NCBI RefSeq assembly: GCF_030244015.1
Contig: NZ_JASSYX010000003.1
Span: forward strand, 868,001-932,000
Origin: Pedobacter ginsengisoli
Lineage (GTDB): Bacteria > Bacteroidota > Bacteroidia > Sphingobacteriales > Sphingobacteriaceae
Reading direction: 5' to 3'
DNA length: 64,000 nucleotides
Below the pieces are notes generated by a model. The model did no database searches. It was given only the letters and a program-made list of their open reading frames with translations, and was not told the DNA's origin. Position numbers and translations under genes: made by a program. Shown piece by piece: positions 26,472-34,830 of the stretch. Within the stretch, counting starts at the first letter, position 1, and the number at the start of each line of letters is the position of its first letter.

Positions 26472-28868
26472 ATGAAACGCTTTATTCTTGCGCTTACGCT
26501 CCTGATCTCTACCGCAAATGCTTTTGCATTGGATAAGGGTGCTATATTTGGCAAGGTTGTGGAGCAGGTGGGGGCATTGCCTGTCCCGGCGGCCATTGTC
26601 CAGGTTTACCAGGCTAGTTCAGAGCAGCCGCTGATCACCTCCCGTACTGATGATGACGGATCATTTAAGATTAGCCATTTAAAGTATGGGGTCTATTCCG
26701 TCAAAGTAAGCTATATAGGATTCGTTCCTTTGGTTGTGAATGACATTATACTTACTGAAAAGGCACCGGAGAAAAGAGTTGGCGTATTGAAACTGGCCGC
26801 AGATCAAACCAGCTTGAACGAGGTTACGGTGACCGCTGAAAAACCTCTTGTTCAGTTTGCCGCAGACATGATGACCTATAACGTCGAGAAATCGATCATG
26901 GCCGAAGGCAGTACCGCCTCTGATATCTTAAAGAACGTGCCTATGGTCGAAGTGGATCTTGATGGTAACGCTACCATATCAGGGAAGAGAAATACGAGGA
27001 TCTTTATCGATGGCAAACCCTCTGATTACATGACCTCAAATATCGCCGACTTATTGAGTGTACTGCCTTCCGATGCCATTGAGAAGATCGAAGTAATGAC
27101 CAATCCACCCGCAAAATATTCAGGAGATGGTGAAGGCATTATCAACATTGTCATGAAAAAGAATTTTAAGATCGGACTTGGCGGTAATGCCGGTACTACG
27201 GTTGGCCTGCAGGGCAATACCAATATGAATACCAACGCTTCTTATAAAGGCAAGACCTATTCTGTAAATGGCGGAGCAGCTTACCAGTATAAGATCCGCA
27301 AGAATTCCAATCAGAATTACCGCGACAATTTCTTTCCGGATACTGCCTTTTATTATAACAATTTTAATGACAACAGGAATGCGCTGGATGGCGGCAACTA
27401 CCGGGCTAATTTTGACTGGAACATTACCAAAAAGCAGAATCTGAGGATCTCCACCAATTTTAACAACAACGGCAACAGCAACAACACCGGTGCTTTCAAC
27501 CACTACCTTGATGAAGAACGTATAGAGCGCAATTTAAGAAACCAGCTGACACTCGGAACAGTGAAAAGCCACAATTTTGTTTTTGACTCTGACTATGAAC
27601 TGAACATCGACACCAACGGCGGTCAGCTTTCCCTTGGCCTGACCTACAGCGAAAACGACAACATCAATTCAAGATCACTCAACCGGACATTTGAGCCTGC
27701 TACCAGGAACCCTCAGCTACAGGAAAATTATAACGGGATTACCAATGACGGACTGACTTTTAAACTGGATTTTAACAAGCCCGTTTTCAAGAAAAAAGAC
27801 AATATAGAAGCCGGTTTCAGCTACAATTACAGGAACAACAACAATGACCAGCAAATTCAAAACTTCGATTTTGATACCCGGCAATACATCATCAATGATA
27901 AACTTAGCAATCAGTTTCTCTATAAAGAGGATATTTTTGCCGGCTATGCCGCCTATAACCTAAGGGGGAAAAAATGGGGTGCCAAAGCTGGTCTAAGGGC
28001 TGAACTGACCGATGTTAAATTTGATTTGTCCTCCGGGGAAAAGTACAACATTGATCCGTATTTGAATTTATTTCCGAGTCTTTCTGTTAACAAAAGCTTC
28101 AAACAACGCTATAACCTAATGGCCTCCTATAGCGTCAGGGTGAACAGACCGAGAGAAAACTCGTTAAACCCCCAGGTCAACAACAATGATCCGCTAAATA
28201 TAAACTATGGCAATCCCGACCTTTTACCCGAACTGACCCAGCAGATGGACATGGCTTTTAGCATTTATGGCAAACGCTGGTCCTTCCTTCCCAGACTTGC
28301 TTATTCCCGTCGTCAGGCAGTAATAGAAAGGTACAAGACAGTCCTTCAAACCGGTGTAGGGGAAACCACATACGACAATGTTGCGTCAAACAGCGAATTT
28401 GGCCTCTTTTTAAATGGAAATTACCGCCCGTATAAAACCATTTCAACAAACGCCAATATCAGTTTCAGCCAGGCAACTTATAAATCCATACTGAACAACT
28501 CCTTAAGCAGGACCGGTAAAAACATCAGGGGCAGTTTCGGGATGTCAATGGAACTTCCCCTCAAAACAGCTTTTGAAGGTAATATCAATTATTACAACAA
28601 CATTTCAGCACAAGGCAGGAATAAAGGCTCGGTCACCACATGGATGGGTGCAAGAAAAGTCTTTTTAAAGAATAAACTAAACGCCCGCATCAGCATTACA
28701 GATCCTTTTGGAAAAAGCAACAATTATTCCCTAAACGAGGGCATCAATTTCAGGTCTGAAAATTTCTATACGAGCAATTCGAGCAATGTTACCCTGAGTT
28801 TAAACTACCGTTTTACCAGGATCACCAGAACCAAACCAATTCCACCTCCGCCTCCGCCAAAACTTTAG
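26472..28868 (+). CDS. Outer-membrane beta-barrel TonB-dependent receptor-like protein (second copy)
   Basis: A 798-residue paralogue of the preceding gene. The signal peptide is MKRFILALTLLISTANAFA. The regulatory-like domain contains GSFKISHLKYGVYSVKVSYI. The plug contains TASDILKNVPMVEVDLDGNA, IFIDGKP and SDAIEKIEVMTNPPAKYSGD. The barrel is rich in Asn/Tyr and the protein ends in a short Pro-rich tail (TKPIPPPPPPKL). Shared motifs show duplication and divergence, not a recent copy. Substrates are unknown, and no SusD-like partner is present. Confidence 0.9.
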   Translation: MKRFILALTLLISTANAFALDKGAIFGKVVEQVGALPVPAAIVQVYQASSEQPLITSRTDDDGSFKISHLKYGVYSVKVSYIGFVPLVVNDIILTEKAPEKRVGVLKLAADQTSLNEVTVTAEKPLVQFAADMMTYNVEKSIMAEGSTASDILKNVPMVEVDLDGNATISGKRNTRIFIDGKPSDYMTSNIADLLSVLPSDAIEKIEVMTNPPAKYSGDGEGIINIVMKKNFKIGLGGNAGTTVGLQGNTNMNTNASYKGKTYSVNGGAAYQYKIRKNSNQNYRDNFFPDTAFYYNNFNDNRNALDGGNYRANFDWNITKKQNLRISTNFNNNGNSNNTGAFNHYLDEERIERNLRNQLTLGTVKSHNFVFDSDYELNIDTNGGQLSLGLTYSENDNINSRSLNRTFEPATRNPQLQENYNGITNDGLTFKLDFNKPVFKKKDNIEAGFSYNYRNNNNDQQIQNFDFDTRQYIINDKLSNQFLYKEDIFAGYAAYNLRGKKWGAKAGLRAELTDVKFDLSSGEKYNIDPYLNLFPSLSVNKSFKQRYNLMASYSVRVNRPRENSLNPQVNNNDPLNINYGNPDLLPELTQQMDMAFSIYGKRWSFLPRLAYSRRQAVIERYKTVLQTGVGETTYDNVASNSEFGLFLNGNYRPYKTISTNANISFSQATYKSILNNSLSRTGKNIRGSFGMSMELPLKTAFEGNINYYNNISAQGRNKGSVTTWMGARKVFLKNKLNARISITDPFGKSNNYSLNEGINFRSENFYTSNSSNVTLSLNYRFTRITRTKPIPPPPPPKL

Positions 28869-28889
28869 CATAATTTGTATATTGGCGCT

Positions 28890-29444
28890 ATGGAAGAGAT
28901 CAACCCCTGGATAACTATCGAGAGCCACAAGATCTATGAAAATAACTGGATCGGATTAACCGAACATCAGGTAATAAATCCGTCCGGTGGAAAAGGGATC
29001 TATGGTGAGGTTCATTTTAAAAACTATGCAATTGGCATCTTACCTCTGGACGGGGAACTGAATACATGGCTGGTTGGGCAATACAGGTTCCCGTTAAAGG
29101 CCTACAGCTGGGAGATCCCTGAAGGTGGCGGCCCGCTGGAGTCCGATCCGCTGGAAAGCGCGAAGCGCGAACTGGAGGAAGAAACAGGCCTGACCGCCAC
29201 TGAATGGATAGAAATTCAGAGAATGCACCTGTCCAATTCGGTAAGCAACGAACTGGCGATCATCTATATCGCCAAAGGACTAAGTCAGGGAGAAGCGGCT
29301 CCTGAAGAAACAGAAGAACTAAGCATACGCAAGCTCCCGTTTGAAGAAGCCTATCAGATGGTGGTCAATGGACAGATCACAGACAGCATGAGTGTGGCAG
29401 CGCTGCTGAGGGCCAAAATACTGTTACAGGAGGGCCATTTATGA
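28890..29444 (+). CDS. NUDIX hydrolase
   Basis: A 184-residue pyrophosphohydrolase resembling ADP-ribose pyrophosphatases. The Nudix box GX5EX7REUXEEXGU is GPLESDPLESAKRELEEETG, with the metal-binding REXXEE. The N-terminal domain (WITIESHKIYENNWIGLTEH) and the YRFPLKAYSWEIPEGG segment match the ADP-ribose/GDP-mannose group. I place the start at the ATG at 28890; an in-frame TTG at 28875 is less likely. It overlaps the acyltransferase gene by 4 bp, so the two are coupled. Confidence 0.93.
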   Translation: MEEINPWITIESHKIYENNWIGLTEHQVINPSGGKGIYGEVHFKNYAIGILPLDGELNTWLVGQYRFPLKAYSWEIPEGGGPLESDPLESAKRELEEETGLTATEWIEIQRMHLSNSVSNELAIIYIAKGLSQGEAAPEETEELSIRKLPFEEAYQMVVNGQITDSMSVAALLRAKILLQEGHL

Positions 29445-30199
29445 ATAAGTTTCTAGGGTACATCTTTAGCCCGCTGTTTTATTTTTCCTTCTTTTTGACC
29501 CTCATCATCTTCCAGCCAATACAGTGGCTGTGCTACAGGCTCGGAGGCTATAAAGCACACAAGATCTCTGTCGACATTCTCAATTTCTTCCTCACTTACT
29601 GTGATTTTTTCCTGGGCTCTTCCGTTACATTCATCAATCATCAAAGCCTTCCTGAAAACAGGTCCATTATATTTATTGCCAATCACCAGAGCATGTACGA
29701 CATCCCCGCCCTGATTTGGTTTTTACGAAAATATCATGTAAAGTTCATTTCCAAGATTGAGCTGACCAGAGGCATTCCTTCGATATCCTTCAACCTGAAA
29801 TATGGCGGCGGGGCCAATATCGACAGAAAAGACAGCAAACAGGCGGTGTCCGAGATCATTAAACTTGGCCGCAGAATGAAAGAGCATACCTGGTCCACTA
29901 TGATTTTCCCTGAAGGAACACGGTCTAAAGACGGACGTTTAAAACCCTTCCAGGTAGGTGGTATTGCTACATTGCTTAAGGTTGTGCCCGACGCCCTGAT
30001 CGTGCCTGTAGCTATTGAAAACTCCTGGAAGATCGTACAATACGGCAGCTTTCCGCTGAGTTTCGGAGAACAGTTAAAATGGACGGTACTCGATCCGATA
30101 GAACCGGCAGGAAGAAATGCTGAAGAAGTCACGGCCGCAGCAGAAAATGCCATCCGGACCCAGCTGAAACAAATACCCGCTGACTTACAGGATGCTTAA
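29441..30199 (+). CDS. 1-acyl-sn-glycerol-3-phosphate acyltransferase
   Basis: PlsC-like membrane enzyme that acylates lysophosphatidic acid to phosphatidic acid; 252 residues. An N-terminal helix region spans residues 5-30. Motif I is NHQSMYD (the NHxxxxD catalytic pair). The substrate-binding motif is FPEGTRSKDG. It overlaps the NUDIX gene by 4 bp and converges with the LytTR regulator gene, sharing 4 bp at their stops. It could act in phospholipid or ornithine-lipid synthesis; the phospholipid role is most likely. Confidence 0.92.
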   Translation: MNKFLGYIFSPLFYFSFFLTLIIFQPIQWLCYRLGGYKAHKISVDILNFFLTYCDFFLGSSVTFINHQSLPENRSIIFIANHQSMYDIPALIWFLRKYHVKFISKIELTRGIPSISFNLKYGGGANIDRKDSKQAVSEIIKLGRRMKEHTWSTMIFPEGTRSKDGRLKPFQVGGIATLLKVVPDALIVPVAIENSWKIVQYGSFPLSFGEQLKWTVLDPIEPAGRNAEEVTAAAENAIRTQLKQIPADLQDA

Positions 30200-30945
30200 A
30201 TATTCTTATTGTCAATGTGCTTAAAGAACTCATCCCTGTAGGTATCACCTATCGGAATGATCTTGCCGCAGATCGAAATCCTGCTGCGTTCTATACTCTC
30301 TATCTTATCCAGCGAAATAATATAAGATTTATGTACCCGGATAAACTGCCCGGCAGGAAGGGTTTCTTCCATTTTCTTCATGTTCTGCAGTGTGATTACG
30401 CGTTCCGCCCTGGTATAAATAGAAATGTAGTCTTTAAGCCCTTCAATATATAAGATATCATCCAGTTCAATCTTCTGGATCTTATGTTCAGTTTTCACAA
30501 AGATAAAATCCTGAACAGTATGATTAGTCGCAGAAAACGGCGATGAAGTAAGCACCGGCTGAGCCGCTGCAACAGGCTCAGTTGTTTTTACCAGGTTATT
30601 TACCTTTTCCACTGCTTTGTAAAAACGGTCAAAGGCGATTGGTTTCAGTAAATAATCCGAAACATTGAGGTCGTAGCTTTCCAAAGCATACTGAGAGTAG
30701 GCCGTGGTCAATATATAATGGGCTTTGGAATTGGCAATTTTCAGAAACTGTATCCCCGTAAGCTCCGGCATCTGGATGTCCAGAAACACAAGATCAATAC
30801 CACCGGCCTGCACCAGCTGTAAAGCCTCGATAGCATTTTCTGTCCTCTTAACCAGCTCCAGAAAAGGCACCTTCGAGACATAATCTTCAATAATGTCCAG
30901 CGCTAAAGGTTCATCGTCGACTGCAATACATCTTAACTTTGTCAT
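30196..30945 (-). CDS. LytTR-family response regulator
   Basis: A 249-residue regulator. The receiver domain has the acidic pair Asp10-Asp11, the phosphoacceptor Asp56 (DLVFLDIQMP) and the conserved Lys in YLLKPIAFDRF. A linker follows, then the LytTR DNA-binding domain (FIFVKTEHKIQKIELDDILY, then FIRVHKSYIISLDKIESIER). It overlaps the kinase gene by 4 bp and so forms a classic LytS/LytR-type pair, usually controlling envelope functions. Direct targets cannot be read from the sequence. Confidence 0.95.
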   Translation of the reverse strand: MTKLRCIAVDDEPLALDIIEDYVSKVPFLELVKRTENAIEALQLVQAGGIDLVFLDIQMPELTGIQFLKIANSKAHYILTTAYSQYALESYDLNVSDYLLKPIAFDRFYKAVEKVNNLVKTTEPVAAAQPVLTSSPFSATNHTVQDFIFVKTEHKIQKIELDDILYIEGLKDYISIYTRAERVITLQNMKKMEETLPAGQFIRVHKSYIISLDKIESIERSRISICGKIIPIGDTYRDEFFKHIDNKNI

Positions 30946-31973
30946 ATATCAAGCATTAATTCACTGGTATAATGGGTAGCCGAATTTACAATATTTAATT
31001 TATACCTGTCGGGATAAAGTAATTGTAAACGGCGCTCTACATTGTTTAAACCTACTCCCCCCATTTCATCTTTATTGTATTTATTCTTTTTATTGGTGAT
31101 ACTGAAATGCAGTATCTTTTGATTGGCAATAATGTTTATTTTGATGGGATTGCTCGGGTCATTGGCGATTCCGTGTTTAAAAGCATTTTCAACAAAGGAT
31201 ATCAGTATCAGCGGAACAATCTGCTGATCATCTATTTCACCATTCATCGTAAACTCAACCGCAGCTCCATTTTTAAACCGCAGTTTTTGCAACTCTATGA
31301 AACTTTGCACATATTCTATTTCCTTCCTTAAAGACACCCAGCTGTCATTGCTTTCATAGATCATATACCTCATGATCTCTGAAAGCTTTAATATGGCATC
31401 AGCAGTCTTATCCGACTTTTGGTAGGCCAGCGAATAAATATTGTTCAGGGAGTTGAACAGGAAATGAGGATTTAGCTGGGATTTCAGAAATTGCAGCTCC
31501 ATTTCTTTACGCTCCACTTCCAGGTTTCGCTGTACACGTTCGTTACCAAACCAGTCGATCGCAAATTTCAGCAATGCGCTTACTACAACAAAAAAACCGG
31601 AAAAGAACAGGGACTCCGCCGCGTATCTGGCTATAGAACTGTACTCCAGTGTACCTTTTCCGCTGGTGTAGGACAAAATGATTTCAGGATTCAAACTCGC
31701 GATGACGGTCTTGATGATACACATGACCACTATTAAAAGCATAATAGATACGATATAAAGACCATATCTTTTCTGCTCCTTGACCAACAGCGGTATCAGT
31801 AGGGTATAATTGATATAAAAGATGGAGATATTGACCAGCCCGGAATATCCATAGATAACAGCAAGTTCCTGCAAGCTGAAAGACCGCCTGTTGAAAATCA
31901 CCTGTATAGTTAAGATAAGGCCAATAAGCACCCAAAAAATAACATGGACAATAAAAGGCCTCTTATTCTTCAT
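30942..31973 (-). CDS. LytS-type sensor histidine kinase
   Basis: A 343-residue sensor with four predicted membrane helices between about residues 8 and 137. The His_kinase domain follows, with the phosphoacceptor His170 in LKSQLNPHFLFNSLNNIYSL. The ATP-binding part has ISFVENAFKHGIA (N box) and GVGLNNVERRLQLLYP (G box). There is no large periplasmic sensor, so it probably senses a membrane or lipid signal. The 272 bp upstream have no gene on this strand; a small membrane-peptide gene is divergent. Confidence 0.94.
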   Translation of the reverse strand: MKNKRPFIVHVIFWVLIGLILTIQVIFNRRSFSLQELAVIYGYSGLVNISIFYINYTLLIPLLVKEQKRYGLYIVSIMLLIVVMCIIKTVIASLNPEIILSYTSGKGTLEYSSIARYAAESLFFSGFFVVVSALLKFAIDWFGNERVQRNLEVERKEMELQFLKSQLNPHFLFNSLNNIYSLAYQKSDKTADAILKLSEIMRYMIYESNDSWVSLRKEIEYVQSFIELQKLRFKNGAAVEFTMNGEIDDQQIVPLILISFVENAFKHGIANDPSNPIKINIIANQKILHFSITNKKNKYNKDEMGGVGLNNVERRLQLLYPDRYKLNIVNSATHYTSELMLDI

Positions 31974-32245
31974 TCCATTTAATATTCATCTATCCAAAAT
32001 AAAATAATCCGGCCATTGCAGGGCCTTACATTCGACGAACTGGCATTTTTCTTCTACCAAACCGGCAAATAAAACAATCAATTACAAAACTATCCTTTTT
32101 AGGCGTTTATCTAGAATAATATACGCTTGGTCTAAAAGATTTTAGCAGGTTTTTTTTTATGATTCTATTTGTTTCATCAAACCGAGAGCAGCGAGTTCTT
32201 GAGAACAAAAAAAGACAATAGAATACCCGAAAAACCAAAACAATT

Positions 32246-32419
32246 ATGAAAAAGTTAGCCAATATATCGCCATTTTTATTACTGCTGGTTCCTGTTTTTG
32301 TAATGATGTTGTTGACATTCGCTACCAGCAATACAAATAATCAGAATGAAGAAGTTGCCATGAAACCGTCAGCTCCTAAAGTTACTGTATCAAAGGTAAC
32401 CAGCCTGTTTACAAAATAA
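32246..32419 (+). CDS. 57-residue single-span membrane peptide
   Basis: A short gene encoding 57 residues. MKKL is followed by a hydrophobic stretch (ISPFLLLLVPVFVMMLLTFA), then a polar tail with Asn/Glu and a basic end (KVTVSKVTSLFTK). This reads as either a signal peptide or one membrane anchor with an outside tail. Support for its being a gene: an ATG with a Lys-rich start, a sharp hydrophobic/polar split, and a strong terminator 75 bp after its stop and before the next gene. I recognise no family. It is divergent from the LytS/LytTR pair, which could control it. The 272 bp upstream show no other gene. Confidence 0.6.
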   Translation: MKKLANISPFLLLLVPVFVMMLLTFATSNTNNQNEEVAMKPSAPKVTVSKVTSLFTK

Positions 32420-32494
32420 AAAGCAGACCAGCTTCAGGGAAGCGGTCCCGATACCCATCAAAGAAAGTTTAGTTTTAGTTAATAGTTAAGATTT

Positions 32495-32519
32495 GGCAGG
32501 AGGATTCCTGCCATTTTTA
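32495..32519 (+). terminator. Intrinsic terminator after the membrane-peptide gene
   Basis: TGGCAGGA (32495-32502) and TCCTGCCA (32507-32514) form a perfect 8-bp stem with a 4-nt loop, followed by TTTTTA. It supports a separate short transcript upstream of the M28 peptidase gene. Confidence 0.88.
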
Positions 32520-32568
32520 TTTAATTGATATTTAGCGTAAATTCAACTTTGAAGACCAACCGAATCAC

Positions 32569-34110
32569 ATGATAAAAATTTACACCATAATTGCCTTCCT
32601 TTTTGGATTGGTCCTGCCCCTTACAGCACAGGACAAAGCAGACCTGCAGGCCATTCAAAGAATTCGTAAAGAAGGCCTGGAGCACTCCAGGGTAATGGAC
32701 ATTGCATTTCAGATCACAGATGTGGCCGGCCCGAGACTTACCAACTCACCCGGACTGAAAAGAGCGCAGGACTGGGCGATGAAGCAGTTCAGCGAATGGG
32801 GCCTGAAAAATGTACAGCTCGAATCATGGGGGAAATTTGGTAAAGGCTGGCAGATTGACAAATATTATGCCGCCACAACTGTCCCTTACTATCATCCCGT
32901 CATCGCATCACCAAAAGCATGGACACCCGGAACCAACGGACTGATCAGATCAGAAGTGATCCTCATTAAGGCAGATACAGTTACTGACCTGGATAAATAT
33001 AAAGGCAAACTGGCGGGAAAAATTGTCATGTTTGACCAGATGACACTACAACCGCTCCAAAATACTTATAAACCTGATGCAGTCAGACACACTGACTCTG
33101 TTTTAAATAAAATGGAGCAGGCCAGCGCCGGGACCCAAAGGCCCCGTCCTGCCGGTGATAACAATATGCGGGCGCAAATGATGAAGATAAGAGCTGTTCG
33201 TACTGCCATCAGCGCTATGCTTACAGAAGAAAAAGTTGGACTGGTCCTAACTTACGCAAGAGGCAGCTACGGCACATTCTTTACGAGCAACGGCGCCTCC
33301 TACGCACTTGATGCCGGGCCCGTATCTCCTGAACTGGAAGTATCTGCGGAAGATTTTCTGCACATCTTAAGGCTGCTGCGGGCTGGTCAGAAAGTAGAGA
33401 TGGAAGCTGAAATTAAAACTTCCTTCTATGACCAGGATCCCAACGGCTATAATGTGATTGCTGAAATTCCCGGAACAGATAAAAAACTCAGGGATGAAGT
33501 AGTGATGATCGGTGGCCATTATGACTCCTGGCATTCGGCAACCGGCGCTACGGACAACGCCGCGGGAGCTGCCGTGATGATGGAAGTCATGCGCATCCTT
33601 AAAACCATAGATTTTAAACCAAAAAGGACAATAAGAATAGCCTTATGGAGCGGCGAAGAACAAGGGATATATGGCTCCAGGGGATATGTCACTAAGCATT
33701 TTGGTGATCCAAAGACCGGGGAAAACGAAAAAGTGAGCGCTTACTACAACCTCGACAATGGCACCGGTACGATCAGGGGCATCTATTTGCAGGGCAATGA
33801 AGCAGCACGCCCTATTTTCAAAGAATGGCTGGCTCCCTTCAATGATCTTGGTGCGGGGACCATTACCATAAACAACACAGGCGGAACCGACCACCTCTCA
33901 TTTGACGCCGCTGGAATTCCCGGGTTCCAGTTTATCCAGGATCCTATGGACTACAATACACGAACCCATCATTCAAATCAGGACACCTACGACAGACTGG
34001 TTGAAGACGATCTCAGGAAATCCGCCACCATCATTGCCTCATTTGTCTACCATACTTCCGAAAGGGAAAAACAAATTCCAAGAAAGGCCCTGGTTAAGAA
34101 GTCAGACTGA
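32569..34110 (+). CDS. M28-family zinc aminopeptidase, secreted
   Basis: A 513-residue exported metallopeptidase. The signal peptide is IKIYTIIAFLFGLVLPLTAQ. An N-terminal region includes a PA-like insert (residues about 110-250). The M28 core has the zinc ligands in IGGHYDSWH, GATDNAAGAAV, LWSGEEQGIYGSRGY, YNLDNGTG and the late NTRTHHSNQDTYD. All five expected metal-binding positions (His, Asp, Glu, Asp, His) are present, so it should be active. It likely trims peptides in the periplasm or outside the cell for nutrition. It stands alone, between a terminator and the BlaI operator region. Confidence 0.93.
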   Translation: MIKIYTIIAFLFGLVLPLTAQDKADLQAIQRIRKEGLEHSRVMDIAFQITDVAGPRLTNSPGLKRAQDWAMKQFSEWGLKNVQLESWGKFGKGWQIDKYYAATTVPYYHPVIASPKAWTPGTNGLIRSEVILIKADTVTDLDKYKGKLAGKIVMFDQMTLQPLQNTYKPDAVRHTDSVLNKMEQASAGTQRPRPAGDNNMRAQMMKIRAVRTAISAMLTEEKVGLVLTYARGSYGTFFTSNGASYALDAGPVSPELEVSAEDFLHILRLLRAGQKVEMEAEIKTSFYDQDPNGYNVIAEIPGTDKKLRDEVVMIGGHYDSWHSATGATDNAAGAAVMMEVMRILKTIDFKPKRTIRIALWSGEEQGIYGSRGYVTKHFGDPKTGENEKVSAYYNLDNGTGTIRGIYLQGNEAARPIFKEWLAPFNDLGAGTITINNTGGTDHLSFDAAGIPGFQFIQDPMDYNTRTHHSNQDTYDRLVEDDLRKSATIIASFVYHTSEREKQIPRKALVKKSD

Positions 34111-34452
34111 TGCCCTGATCAGTATTTGCGCCCTATGGATCAACCTTTCCCGACTTCTCTATAAACTCTTTTTGGGGGGCTGCACTGACCCCCAACCCTA
34201 TCAACCATCTTGAAACCGTTAGAAAAACCGGGCTAAACCTCCCAGCTATCAGCAGATGACTTTAGACAGCCACGCAGACGATAGGCTACATGTCAGTAAC
34301 TGTGTATGAGTTAGGGGTGAAAAAATAAATTATCAAATATTTTGAAAACTAAAATATTAGTTATAAGTTTATACTAAGATCTTAGTTATACCTGGATATT
34401 GCGCAGTATCCGGGATAACGCAAACACTAATACAAAAACTAAAACAAGAAAA
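34111..34452. other. Intergenic region upstream of blaI
   Basis: No gene is visible. The first 230 bp hold nothing I recognise. The last part is AT-rich and contains two dyads (34348-34386) directly before the blaI-like gene. Confidence 0.65.
34348..34386. promoter_or_regulatory. Paired BlaI-type operator dyads
   Basis: ACTAAAATATTAGT (34348-34361) and the perfect palindrome ACTAAGATCTTAGT (34373-34386) share the form ACTAA-N4-TTAGT and are centred 25 bp apart. The second is followed by TATACCT. A third copy lies in the promoter of the outer-membrane receptor operon at 45850-45863. Autoregulation by the adjacent BlaI-like repressor is the natural reading. Confidence 0.65.
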
Positions 34453-34830
34453 ATGGAGATTAAAGATTTAACAAAAGCAGAAGAACAGATCATGCAAATC
34501 GTATGGCAATTGGAGCGGGGATTCGTTAAAGACGTAATGGACCACTTACCAGAACCAAAGCCGGCATACAATACGGTTTCCACCATCATCCGCATACTTG
34601 AAGTTAAAGGGTTTATTGCCCATGAAGCTTTCGGGAAAGCCCACAAATACTACCCTGTTATCAGCAAGGAGGACTACAAACGCCATGCGACGGAAAAACT
34701 ACTGGGAGGATACTTTGAAAACTCAGTGGAGAGCATGTTCTCCTTTTTCGTCAAAGAGGAAAAACTGGACCTGAGCGATGTGGATGAAATTCTTAAAATG
34801 ATTAACAAAATTAAAAACAGACCAAGATGA
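34453..34830 (+). CDS. BlaI/MecI/CopY-family transcriptional repressor
   Basis: A 125-residue winged-helix repressor that dimerises on palindromic operators and is inactivated by cleavage by its partner protease. The N-terminus IKDLTKAEEQIMQIVWQLER and the recognition region YNTVSTIIRILEVKGFIAHE are typical. The C-terminal part (SMFSFFVKEEKLDLSDVDEI) is the dimerisation domain. The start is set at the ATG at 34453; the upstream in-frame TTG would add 18 unlikely residues (NTNTKTKTRK). It overlaps the M56-protease gene by 4 bp. Two operator-like dyads precede it. Confidence 0.95.
   Translation: MEIKDLTKAEEQIMQIVWQLERGFVKDVMDHLPEPKPAYNTVSTIIRILEVKGFIAHEAFGKAHKYYPVISKEDYKRHATEKLLGGYFENSVESMFSFFVKEEKLDLSDVDEILKMINKIKNRPR

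Noticed and set aside
32132..32145. Near-palindrome CTAAAAGATTTTAG before the membrane-peptide gene, similar to the BlaI-type dyad.
   Set aside because: The CTAA/TTAG arms are 6 bp apart instead of 4 and the flanking A/T pair is missing, so it does not match the ACTAA-N4-TTAGT form.
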